Assembly (NCBI GenBank): GCA_028751875.1 | Contig: CM054140.1 | Coordinates: forward strand, 9,037,955-9,101,954 | Source: Rapana venosa | Taxonomy: Eukaryota > Mollusca > Gastropoda > Neogastropoda > Muricidae | Length of the DNA: 64,000 nt | Direction of reading: 5' to 3' | Shown here: in pieces, positions 12,955 through 24,500 of the stretch | Numbering within the stretch: position 1 is the first letter of the stretch | How the letters are laid out: every line of letters begins with the position of its first letter | The notes under the pieces: generated by a model | The model's database searches: none | What the model saw: only the letters and a program-made list of their open reading frames with translations | Told to the model about the DNA's origin: nothing | Program-made: the position numbers and the translations under genes

Positions 12955-13147
12955 TATCTAATTCTTTTATATCGAGGATAATGGAATAAGCACTTATGTG
13001 CTTTTTTACATCCAGTCCCCGTCTGTATGCGGTTTTGTAAATTTGTCATCTGTTCCCACCGGCACACAATGGCCCACTCTTACGAAAAGCAGAACAGGAT
13101 TTAACATGTGCGCGAGATGTTCTGCGTGCGTTTGCACACGGGACCTC
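12955..13147 (-). mobile_element. SINE-1 3' part
   Basis: Reverse orientation. It has CACTTATGTGC, CATCCAGTCCCC, TCTGTTCCCACCGGCACACA and ACATGTGCGCGAGATGTTCT, all shared with the full copies at 57.0 and 62.5 kb. The 5' head is absent. Confidence 0.8.
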
Positions 13148-13589
13148 TGTGTGTGTGTGTGTGCGTGTGCGTGTGTGAGTTTGAACCTATGCACTGAGTA
13201 ATAAAAATTATGTTCAAATCTATTTACTCAACTTCATCTTTACTTCAACTGAAAAGAAGACCTAGGATAGAAAATGCATGCAACAAAATATGTTCTGAAC
13301 ACTACAAAATCTAACACTAAAATCAATCTCTTTTGCTGTTGAGAAATAACCAAAGACAGTAACTAATCCACTTTTTTTTCAAATGAAAAAAACTTATTTT
13401 TATTGGCATCTACAAAGTGAGGTCAAACCAGCTGATCAATTGATAATGTTTGTTATAAAACTTGTTTCAAGGGGGAAAGTTATATAAGCAACCATCAGTT
13501 TTTTTTTCCCTGTTGTCAGCTTTCAGATGGGAGGCAAGGCAATTGCAGGTCTGCACAATAAGTTGACCTTGGATATAACAAAAATCCTC

Positions 13590-13870
13590 ACCTTTAATGC
13601 ACTACATGCTTCAAGGATTTGAACCAGCAGGCCACAACTTGAGGGTCATGAGGACTGGAGGCCTGTCCTCTATCCCCCTCTGCTGTCACACCCTATGGAT
13701 TTTCCCCTGTTCCTCAGCTACAGCTCTCAGGTTCACCAAGGGTGAGATTTTGCGTATGCGACCGTTTTTGCCCACAATGAAGGTGGCCACATTCCAACTT
13801 TGGAGATGTATGCTGCATATGTTCGAGTTTCCATAACCCACCAAATGCTAACATGAATTACGAGATGTTA
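13590..13870 (-). mobile_element. SINE-3 copy
   Basis: Contains CTCAGCTACAGCTCTCAGG, GGTGAGATTTTGCGTATGCG, AAGGTGGCCACATTCCAACT and CCATAACCCACCAAATGCT, all shared with 63.4 kb. The tRNA-like part is scrambled or lies upstream of the core. Confidence 0.6.
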
Positions 13871-14049
13871 TCTTGATCAGCTGGCTTTTTCTATCCAAAA
13901 TCTTCTGTGAAAACTGCAACACTCCACAGTAAAACTACATGCCAGAAAAGCTATAATTGAAAAATAAGACAGAATATTAAAAAAAGCAAGCACAAACACA
14001 GAATCAAAAATGAAGTGTAAATTAAAACTAAGAAAACAAAGAATTACCT

Positions 14050-14262
14050 TCAGATATAGATTAGGTAGTAGGGGTCATCAATTCGACTGCTTCGCACTAA
14101 GGTCTGGTCCCATGTGTGACCATACGCTTGCACGCGCCGTGGACTGTAACTGCAAATACGGCTCTTTTGCAAACTCAAAACTCCGCCGATCGGATAAATC
14201 ACCGCAAATCTACATCCATAACAACTTTCTTCTTTTAATTAAAGCATCAAGTCAGAAATGAA
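14050..14262. other. CpG-containing segment with open frames on both strands
   Basis: It stands out from its AT-rich setting with CGCGCCG-type sequence. On the minus strand one frame reads YSPRRVQAYGHTWDQTLVRS followed by SRIDDPYYLIYI. It could be a transposon remnant or an unrecognised exon. No family recognised. Confidence 0.35.
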
Positions 14263-15587
14263 CAGATAAAACTAACAATGACAAAAAAAAAGGTTTGTTA
14301 AAAAGGTAAAGATGCAACCAAGCTCATATGGAGCTGAGTTTGGTTCGTCTTAATGTAGAAACAAGCAGAATGCAGCATGGACAGACATTTTTTTCTTCTT
14401 AACTAGATAAAGATTTTTTTATGAACTTTTATATAATATACACACACAGATATACAAAGCTCTGCATACATGTGTATGTTAATGAGCAATCAAACACATA
14501 AATCCTTTCTGAAAATTCTAAAGGGATTAAGTAACGAAAGTGTGCAGAGTTGGTTTGGGATTTTATTTTGCTTTTTACCTTAAAAAGATTACACTGACTT
14601 TGTCTTTCTGTCAGAGTAAACGCAAAAAGTACTTTTGGGCATCAAGTCTCATTCTATTCAATGTCACCAATAAGTAAGTTCAAACATGATGCTATGAAAC
14701 CTAATGATGTCATTCTCATTCTCTTTTTTTTATTCCGGTAAGCAAATTGTCATTCTTTGTTTTACATGTTAAGACACCTGCAGTTATATGAAAAGAACAC
14801 GAAGAGACATGCAGGGTTACCTAGGTACACACCTTTCTTAATTGGTTTGTTTGTTTTGGGTTGGGTTTTTAAAAAAAATTTTGTCTACTGATACTGATTG
14901 TAAGATGAAGTTTCCTCCAAGATAATGAGACTTTTCCTTCAACTCTTTTCCACATTCTAAAGCCTTACAATTGTCTGATATCATAAAATCACTTGCCTTT
15001 TCAAAATCGCATGAAATACACATGCTGCTTAGCTGATACTTTACTTCACAATCTTGCACTTTACATAATATCATACTGATCAGCAGTCATATCTGCAGGG
15101 TTTGTCTGACATGGGGGGTCATGTCATGTCAGCCTTCTATCTTTATCTGACATCATCACTCTGTAAAGGTTTCTTGTTCACCATCACTCCCAGATTACGC
15201 AAATCTGCAAAGTGATGTTTAGGAGAAGTGGTATTTTGCTTCAAAATTCTACAGCTGTGAATATCGTGAAAATAGTACATTTCAAATATTCCTTTTTTTC
15301 TTTTCTTTTTTTTTAACGGCAATAATATATGACCTGGAAGTGTGTTTTCTTGTCAATCACCACCAGGTACAACATGAACAGTAGTGTTTTCCTTTACACT
15401 GACTGTGTTGCGAGCGTTATGCCCAAGAGCAATTATACACAACCATCTTCAGCAATATTCCATCCATATCCCAACCACCCATGCACCCACTCACCCCACC
15501 ACATCCAAGCAAAAGAATAAAGAAATAAGACAGGACACTGAAAACCACACACCAGAAAACAAATCGATGAAAACAAAAGTGACTTAC

Positions 15588-15631
15588 TATTGATCATATG
15601 GGGCCATGGATTCCAGATCAATATAAGCTCT
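15588..15631 (-). other. CCDC17: CCDC17 44-nt exon with MAPYDQ
   Basis: Acceptor GTTTTTGCAG|AGA and donor CAATA|GTAAGT, phase 0 to 2. It encodes [14 protein letters not shown] plus two bases. CCDC17 proteins have an APYDP motif right before the C-terminal FYDF domain, so the tiny exon is placed with fair confidence. I could not find the next exon between here and position 1. Confidence 0.65.
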
Positions 15632-18527
15632 CTGCAAAAACATACAGAAAAACTGTCAACATTCATTTTAACTACTCATTAATCACAGTTTCACTGAGTT
15701 AAGATACACACACCCCTGCCACCCCCCCCCCCCCCCCCCCTTCCCCCTCAAAGAAATCTGCATTTCATTACTTTCGAATGATGGGTTATCCCCTAGGTCA
15801 GAATGTGACTTTCCTTCATGGTGGACAAAAACGGTCACATACACAAAACCTCTCTACTGGTGAACCTCAGAGCTCTAGCCAAGGAATAAAATAATGTATA
15901 TAGATGGGTTAGATTATACGAAAGACCAACAATTGAACACCAGACTATACACTGCAGATAATCACAATATCAGATTTAACCTTCTTGTCAGTAAATATAC
16001 AGCAAAAATATCTCCAAAGCCAGAATGCTGCAACCTTAATAGCGGGCAAATTGTCATGTACACAAAATCTCACCATTGGTGAACCTCAGAACTGTGGCTG
16101 AGGAACAAAAATGATATGTGGATAAATACAGCAAGATGCTCTAATAAACTAATTAGCATTGGCGTGGAAAATTGTCCAAAACGTACCATAATTAGATATT
16201 TACAAGTTTTTTTAAAAGATAAAACCTTATCAGATTGGACTATTCATCAACATTGTACTCACAGCACTGATGTTTCCCCCTTAATTTCATGTGCAGACTG
16301 CAAAAAGCAGTAAAAGGAAAAGGTGTCCCATAACCTATTTGGTCATAGGGGAGCAAGGCGTCAGAGACCTCACTTCTCTAGGGGCCAGCATATTGAGGGC
16401 TGTGCCCAACTCCTCTCCCTCGCTGCTTTACCTTCCCTGACCCTAAAGAGGGCAGGTACCCATTTACAGCTGGGTGAACTGGGAGACTGTACTGAAGTCA
16501 AGGCGTGCAAACGGTCACCCATCCAACTGGTAACCATGCACAACGCTGCTTGACTTTGCTGGGGGTCAGCGAGTGCTCTGCCCACTGAGCTATCCCATCC
16601 CTGAGCAGTACAACACAACTTAGTCCAGAGTCAATACTGCAATAACCAATTCTTAGTAGTTTTAACACAGCACAGCACAGCACAGCACAGCACAGCACAG
16701 CCTTCTACCTTCTACAACAAGCACTACGTCCCTTATTTTATTCTCCTTTCCTGTGAAACACAAACACACACACACTTTCATATGATCATAGATAGTTTCC
16801 CCTTTATATTTTTATTTCTTAGGCTTTCCCATTCTTTAGATGAATGTAAGACCACTTAAAAAAAAAATCTTGAACACTGCTTTATCTCCTCTGTTCCTTT
16901 CCCGTCAATATCTAACCCCCATCTATCTACTCATTCATCAAGCGCCTTTCCCAAACCTCTCTGTAAAAACACACTCTCCAAAAATATATAAAAATTATGA
17001 AAAAAAAGAACACACTCTCATCTGTGAAGCAGGGGTGGGGGGTGAGGGCAGGATAGCCTAGCGTTGAACTCACAATCTGACAACGTGGATTTCAGCCACC
17101 ATCAAGATGCCTATCTGTGGGGATTTTCTCCTGGAATTAGCATCAATACTGACTCCACTCTCTCGAAAGTCATTTTGGATGAGACTAAAAACCAAGGTCC
17201 CCGTGCACAAACCCATGCACAACACCTTGTCCACTTGCTAAAAACCTGTTCCACCTTTCAGAAGAGGAACCAACAATGACAAGATTTTTTTTTTTTTTTT
17301 AAAAACACATACACACTGGGGATGTCATGTATAGATATCATCCCAAAGCCGGAATACAGCTACCTGAATGCTGGGCAATACAGGGCACGATTATGCAAAC
17401 TCTCGCTATGGATGAATCTCGCAGTTCTACGGCGAGGAACAAACAAAAAAACAAAAAAAAACAAAAAAAGATCTACGAAGCAGTTAGTTAGTCAGTCAGC
17501 CAGGTACAGCAGCCGACTTACCCCTGCTGCTCCTCTACCTGCTCCACCACCACCACCACCTCCACCACCACCACCACCACCTGCCCCTGCACCTGCCCCT
17601 GCACCTGCCTGTGGCTGCATGGTGTTGTGCTGCACAATGATCTTGGCCGGGGGAGGGGGAGGGGCCACCTGCACAGGGGGGGGCTGCTGCTGCGCCTGGA
17701 TCTCGATGCGCATCTTGTCGGCCAGCAGCTCCTGCCGGATGCGCTCCATCTCCCGCTGCAGGTCCTGCATCTTGCGCAGGTGATCCCGGTGCATGCGCTG
17801 CAGCTCACGCTCCAGGTCGTCTGAGGATGGCACAGAGAGAGGGGGAGAGGGAAGGGAGGGAGAGAGATAGAATGTGTTAGCTCGTTGTGAGGATCGGAGG
17901 ACGAGGGAATGAGAGAGAACCGAGGGAAGAGATCCAAGATTTTCCAAAAAAAGTGCATTGATGTCTATGGGTGGGTGTGTGGGCGAGTAGGTAAGGGGTT
18001 GGGGTGGGGGGTAGTAGATGGATGGGTTGATGGATGGATGGATGGAGGATGGGTGGATGGATGGATGGATGATGGATGGGTGGGTGGTTGGATGGATGGA
18101 TGGATGGATGGATGGGTGGTTGTGTGGGTGGGTGGGTGGGTGGTGTGATGGATGGATGGATGGATGGATGGATGGATGGATGGATGGATGGATGGATGGA
18201 TGGATGGATGAGTGGTTGGACAGATGGATGGATGGATGGAAAGTTTATTAAAAACACTGGGCAAGAGATGAGAAGAACACCACACCAAAGATTCAGCCAG
18301 ACAACAAAACATTTGGCAGGAGACAACAAAGACTAGACAAGGGATGTGGATGTGTAAAATAACAAACAAATAAAAAAGAGTGACCGATAATGATCAATAT
18401 ACATAATCTAGGATCATAATTATTGCACATTTTATATGATCTTGCAGTACATATCGATGTGGCTCAAATTTATGAGGGCACACACACACACATTCACATA
18501 CACATACACACACGCACACACCACACA

Positions 18528-18565
<38 letters not shown>

Positions 18566-21500
18566 CGCTCCAGGGCTTAAAATGACATGCAATTCCACTG
18601 GTGTCAATGACGGGGTATTAATTTTTCCAAGCAAAAAAAAAGAAAAAAGAAACCCAAACCAAACCACAACCAAAGCACTCCACTCCCACTTTATGTCACT
18701 TGACATATTAAAATCACAACAAATGAAAATATGAAGAAAACAATTCAGTTACAGAGCTGCAAGTGTCAAAAATATTCCAGCAAAACTGCAACACTAAAAA
18801 AAGCCTCTTCAGAGGCTAACTCTATTCTGGTAATCCATAACATTCTATAGCATAATAAACTCTATTCTGGTAATCCATACCATTCTATAGCATAATTAAC
18901 TCTATTCTGGTAATCCATACCATTCTATAGCATAATTAACTCTATTCTGGTAATCCATTACATTTTCTCACATAATTAACTGTATTCTGGTAATCCATAA
19001 CATTCTATAGCATAATTAACTGTACTCTGGTAATCCATAACATTCTATAGCATAGTTAACTCTATTCTGGTAATCCATAACATTCTCTAACATAATTAAC
19101 TGTATTCTAGAAATCCATAACATTTTATAGCATAATTAACTGTATTCTGGTAACCATAACATTCTATAGCATAATTAACTCTATTCTGGTAATCCATAAC
19201 ATTTTATAGCATAATTCACTCTATTCTGGTAATCCATAACATTCTATAGCATAATTATCTCTGTTCTGGTAATCCATTACATTCTATAGCATAATTAACT
19301 CTATTCTGGTAATCCATAACATTATAGAACATAATTAACTCTATTCTGGTAATCCATAACAATACAGAACATAATTAACTCTATTCTGGCAATCCATAAT
19401 ATTCTATAACATAATTAACTCCATTCTGGTAATCCATGAACTCTATATTCTATAACATAATTAACTCTATTCTGGTAATCCATAATATTCTATAATTTAC
19501 TCCATTCTGGTAATCCATGAACTTTATAACATAATTAACTCTATTCTGATAATCCACAACATTCTATAACATACTTATTCTCATACAAAAATCCTCTTAT
19601 GGCCACAATTTAAAAAGTGTATAGGAAAATTACATGGAATGATATCTTTTCTCACTATTGAATTTTACATTTACCACATGAAATGGGTTTCTTTTTTTAC
19701 CTTGATATCAAATGAATATTTTATGATCACCACATGGAATGATTTTTGTTCTCCGTGTTGCGGATACCAATCAATCATCGATACCAGTGTCATGGTTTCT
19801 CAGAACCTGGTGATGACGACAGGGGAGGGATGTGGTTTGCCCTTTCCTTCCATCTATCCACTTCCTCTGCTGCCTTGTCCTTTCACTTCATCCTTGTACC
19901 AGTGCACACGCACGCGTGCGCGCGTGTGTGTGTGTGTGTGTGTGTGTGTTTATTTTATTTTTTTTATTTTGAGGATAATGGAATAAACACTAGTGTGGTT
20001 TTTTTTACATACAGTCCCCATGTGTATGCAGTTTTGTCAATTCTGTCATCTGTTCCCACCGGCACACAATGGCCTACTCTTCCAAAAAGTGGAATGGATT
20101 TTAACTTGTGCACAAGATGTTCTGCACGTGCATGTGTGTGTGTGTGTGTGTGTGGTTTGGGAGAGAGAGACAGCGAAACAGAGAGAGACAGACATAGAAA
20201 GACAGACACAGAGAGAGAGACAGAGCCAGAGAGAGAGAGTGAGTGAGAGAAGTAGAGATGGATAGAGAATGAGAGAATGCACAAATAGCAGCAACTTGTT
20301 TGCACTGATGTACTGTTATGTTGCATGTCTTTACACATGGTACGCATTTGTGTGAGTGTGTGTGCATGTGTGTGTGCATGTATGTGTGTGTGTGCATGCA
20401 TGCTTGTATGCTTGAGAGAACTATGAGAATGGAGACATAAAATAAACATTAGAGAATACGCAAAACTGTATCTTGATAATCAAAAAGTAAATGTTTACGC
20501 ATGCACTGCGATTTTCGTGGTGTGAATCTGCCAGCCTATGAACGACAAGGTAGAACAAGGTGAGAATGTGTGAGCTTGTGTGAGCATTCACTTGCCTGCC
20601 TGCTTGCTCTTCGCCCTGCCAGTGCTGCTGTCTGCTAGCTGCATCTACGTCTACTGCACTACTTGCTAACTACTCATGCATCTTTCTCCCTTCTTTCTCC
20701 ACCTCTCTCCCTTCTTTCTCCACCTCTCTCACTCTCTTCTTTCTCCCCTTTAGGACTTGTTCAGCAGACATATGTCCTTGGTCACAAAATACAAAATTTT
20801 CAGAAAAAATACTACAAGTTTTTTGGTAAAGGCAGCAGACATACCACAAACAGAAACTGTGGGTTTTTTGTTTAAAATCCAAAAGAAATAAAAAAATATT
20901 GAACTGAGAAAAACGAACCAAATTTTAACCTGCAGAAAACACTGTCTGCTGAGCAAGTCCCATTTTGGAAAACAAATGACAACGACATGAATTTCGAGGA
21001 CATTCTCTTTAATTCCTCAGAGAAAGATTCCACAAACTTCTGTATGTTTTATGAATCTGTTACAATGATGCAACATTGCTTAAAGTAATGATAGTACAAC
21101 TGTACCAATTGTCATTCACGTTTACTTTCTATACAGTCCTGATCAGAAAAAGTTCAATAAAATTGGTGAATAGATATATTTCAACTTGGTGTCCTAAAAT
21201 ACCTATAGCCTTCATCGACCAAAATGGCACATTGCTCAGCAGAAACAGATTCAACAGTTTAAAAAATAAAATAAAAAAGCCCAAACAAACAACAACAAAA
21301 ATTTGTCATAAAAATACCCCCCAAAATAAATGGAAAACATTTTTCACATGCATCACAAAAAAGTATTGCTGTGAGCTTTAGTTATGGCAGTTCTTTAACA
21401 GCGTAAACTGAAATAGATCTTTGAAGGGCAATACAGAACATAATTTTCCGCTTTGACCCCCAAAAATTACAGAATTACATGGTTCTTGATTTTTTTAATT

Positions 21501-24500
21501 AATGGTACCCAAAGCTGACATTCACCATGTACAGTAAATACCTCTCTCTAAACCAGACACATAAACTTGAGGTCCACCAATGCAATGTAAAGGCACCTGA
21601 GTCTTAATGTATACCTGTAGTTCATTAATTCTCCATTGACAAAATAGAGGAGAATTATCAACAACAACAAAATGTCAACAAAGCCTTAAAGCACACCTGT
21701 AACCCATATATTTCCTAGTTACAAAATAAAAGAAAATTACTTCTTTTTTTTAAGTCTGAAAGCATACCTGTTATCCATAAATTCCCTACAGACAAAAGCA
21801 AACAACAGTTTAAAAAAAAAAAGTAAACTAGGAAAGCTTCAGTCTTGGAATATATTATTCCTAGCAACATGTAACATTCACGCATGCCTTCCATCAACTG
21901 TAAAGCCATTCGTCACAAAAATACACAACACCACCCAACTTCAAAACAGCCTACTCTCACCACACCTGCATGGTACAAAAACGTGCACCCTCCTGAATAG
22001 TGATGAAGCAACAACTAGTTCCTTACAAAAATCGGCGCATCATGTCACTGTATAAACAAAGCCACTTCATTCTTTGCTTTTTTGTTTTCTGTGTGGCCTA
22101 TTGAGTAAAAGGACTTTTAAGAATATAGACATGAGCACCGGAGACATAAGTAGCCTAGTTCCTTCTCAACAGCACCTGTTTCCTAGAAATTTATCAGTGA
22201 AACAAACAGATTAAATCCCGATGACAAAACAAGAAAAGAAAGTTTTTAACTTTTTAAAGAAAAAACAAACACATCTATACTTCCAACACTGGCAATAACC
22301 CATCTATCTAAACCGTCACTCCTGTTACACCATAAAGCATCAACAGCAAGCCCTTTGATCTGTTCTTTACAAGATAGAGCACTATATAAATTCCATTTTT
22401 TATTATTAACATAAAAAGGCAGATTGATCACCAAACAAGTCCATCCTAACAAGAGAAGAGATCACAGTATACATTCCTGACATAATTTTTCAAAATTTTG
22501 CCAGATAACAAGACAGCCTTATCCTCTATTAAGTATCTAAATTGAAAGACAGTTGGATCACCAAGCCATACCTTCCCTTCCTAACAAGAAGAAGACAACA
22601 GTATACAAATCCATGATATCAATTTTCACAATTCTGGCTGGTAGCAAGAAAGTTTTATCCTCTATAAAGTATTAACATGGAAAGATAATTAGATCACCAA
22701 GCCATTAGAAAACAGTATATACATATACAATATCTATTTTCACCATTCTGGCTGGTGACAAGAGAGCCTCAAACTGTATTTAGTCTTTTGAATTAAATAT
22801 TCCCAATGCAGCAACAACACCTCACTTGCTGACAGGTGTTTTCACACACTCACACACACACGAAGAAACAAAAAGGCACTTGAAAAGATTTCACGAGAGT
22901 GTCTATGAGGTGAGCTAGTGCAGTCACAAATTTATAAATCCAAATTTGATTCCATTTAGCTAATCAAAATTTAATTCCATTTTTCTAATCCAACTTTGAT
23001 TCCATTTTCTGAAGGTACCTATTCCTTTTTCCATGATGATTATCGTTGTTTATATTTCTTCTTAGTCACCCTTTCCCTCCTTTACTGCCCCTGTGTGTGT
23101 GTGTATGTGGGGGAGGGTGGGGGGGGTGGAAAGGTGTGAGTGTGGGTGTGTGAGTGTGGGTGTATGTGTGTGGGTTGGTGCATGCATGCGTGTGTACATG
23201 TGTGCATGTGTGTGTGTTGAAGCCAGGTAAGAGCTCATGTAACAATAATTATCTTCTTTTTTTTAAAATGTTACTCCTCAGCTAGAGCTCCAAGATTCAC
23301 CAATGGTGAGATTTTGCCTACGGGCCTTTTTTACCCACAATCAAGCTAGCTGCAATCTGACTTCGGGAATAAAAATGATCAAGTGATGGCAGTCATTGTG
23401 ATTTTTAACTAGTCTATACTTCTAACCTCAGTCTCTTACTCAAGCCCATTCATTTACCCCCAACATCAAATCATGAACCACGTCACACATTCTCCTCTCT
23501 CCCAGACACTTGTTGCTTGCAGGCTGTTGAGAGAGGCATACTACTCATCAGACCATTAATCCCAGCATGTTAAAACACAGCTGCCCCATCCACACAAGAA
23601 GCCTGATTAGTAAAAACATTATACTGGATACTACGAGTTGGTCATCATGATAGATGGAAAGCTCTGTTAGATAGCATGCATCTACAATTAGAATAAAAAG
23701 TAAATCTTGTCTTTAAAAAAAAAAAAGGCAAAAATGTCAAATGGCAAAAAACTGTGTACTTCCATTTATATCCAACCTATAAAAAAATACACATACAAAT
23801 ATTTACAACAAGAAACACACAAACACACACACACACACACACACTCTATACTTGCTTTGTTAACACAAAGTGATTTTTACCCCTTTGCTTTGTTGAAACA
23901 TACTATGTTAACTGGACACTACAGGTATTGTCAGATAGAGAACTACACCAACAGAGCACCAAAGTCAACGGAGATGCTGTAAAACACTAAGTTCAGAGGA
24001 GATGTAAAACACTAATTTCAGAGGAGATGTAGTGTAAAACACTAAGTTCAGAGGAGATGTAAAACACTAAGTTCAGAGGAGATGTAAAACACTAAGTTCA
24101 GAGGAGATGTAAAACACTAAGTTCAGAGGAGATGTAAAACACTAAATTCAGAGGAGATGTAGTGTAAAACACTAATTTCAGAGGAGATGTAAAACACTAA
24201 GTTCAGAGGAGATGTAAAACACTAAATTCAGAGGAGATGTAGTGTAAAACACTTATTTCAGAGGAGCTGTACAACACTAAATTCAGAGGAGCTGTAAAAC
24301 AGTTTAGATTTGTTTAACACCACATTTCCATAAAGTTGTACAACCCAAAATTACAAGAAAATGGCCACAAACTTAAATACACAGAACAGACACCCTAAAT
24401 AATTTGCACTTATTAGAAGAAAATGGTCTACACCAGTGAGTTCAGAAGAAGAAAAAAAAAGTTTACTTTAGTGAGAGAAAGCCTAGGTAAAATAAGAAAT

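Larger units (their letters stand above)
9645..13590. other. AT-rich intron-like stretch
   Basis: Holds homopolymers, (CA)n at 10191-10208, the (TA)n at 10.5 kb, GA-rich sequence at 11160-11250, the CCTGA array, SINE fragments at 11.8 and 13.0 kb. I see no supported exon. Confidence 0.5.

Noticed and set aside
15080..15220. Short minus-strand frame LRNLGVMVNKKPLQSDDVR as the next CCDC17 exon
   Set aside because: The acceptor phase does not match the phase-2 end of the 15.6-kb exon and it does not resemble the CCDC17 C-terminal domain.
17877..18369. His/Pro/Ser-rich ORFs in several frames
   Set aside because: All come from the TGGA tetranucleotide array.
18818..19575. Regular 40-bp repeats resembling a CRISPR array
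   Set aside because: Units are directly abutting with no unique spacers, in eukaryotic intron DNA; it is a minisatellite.
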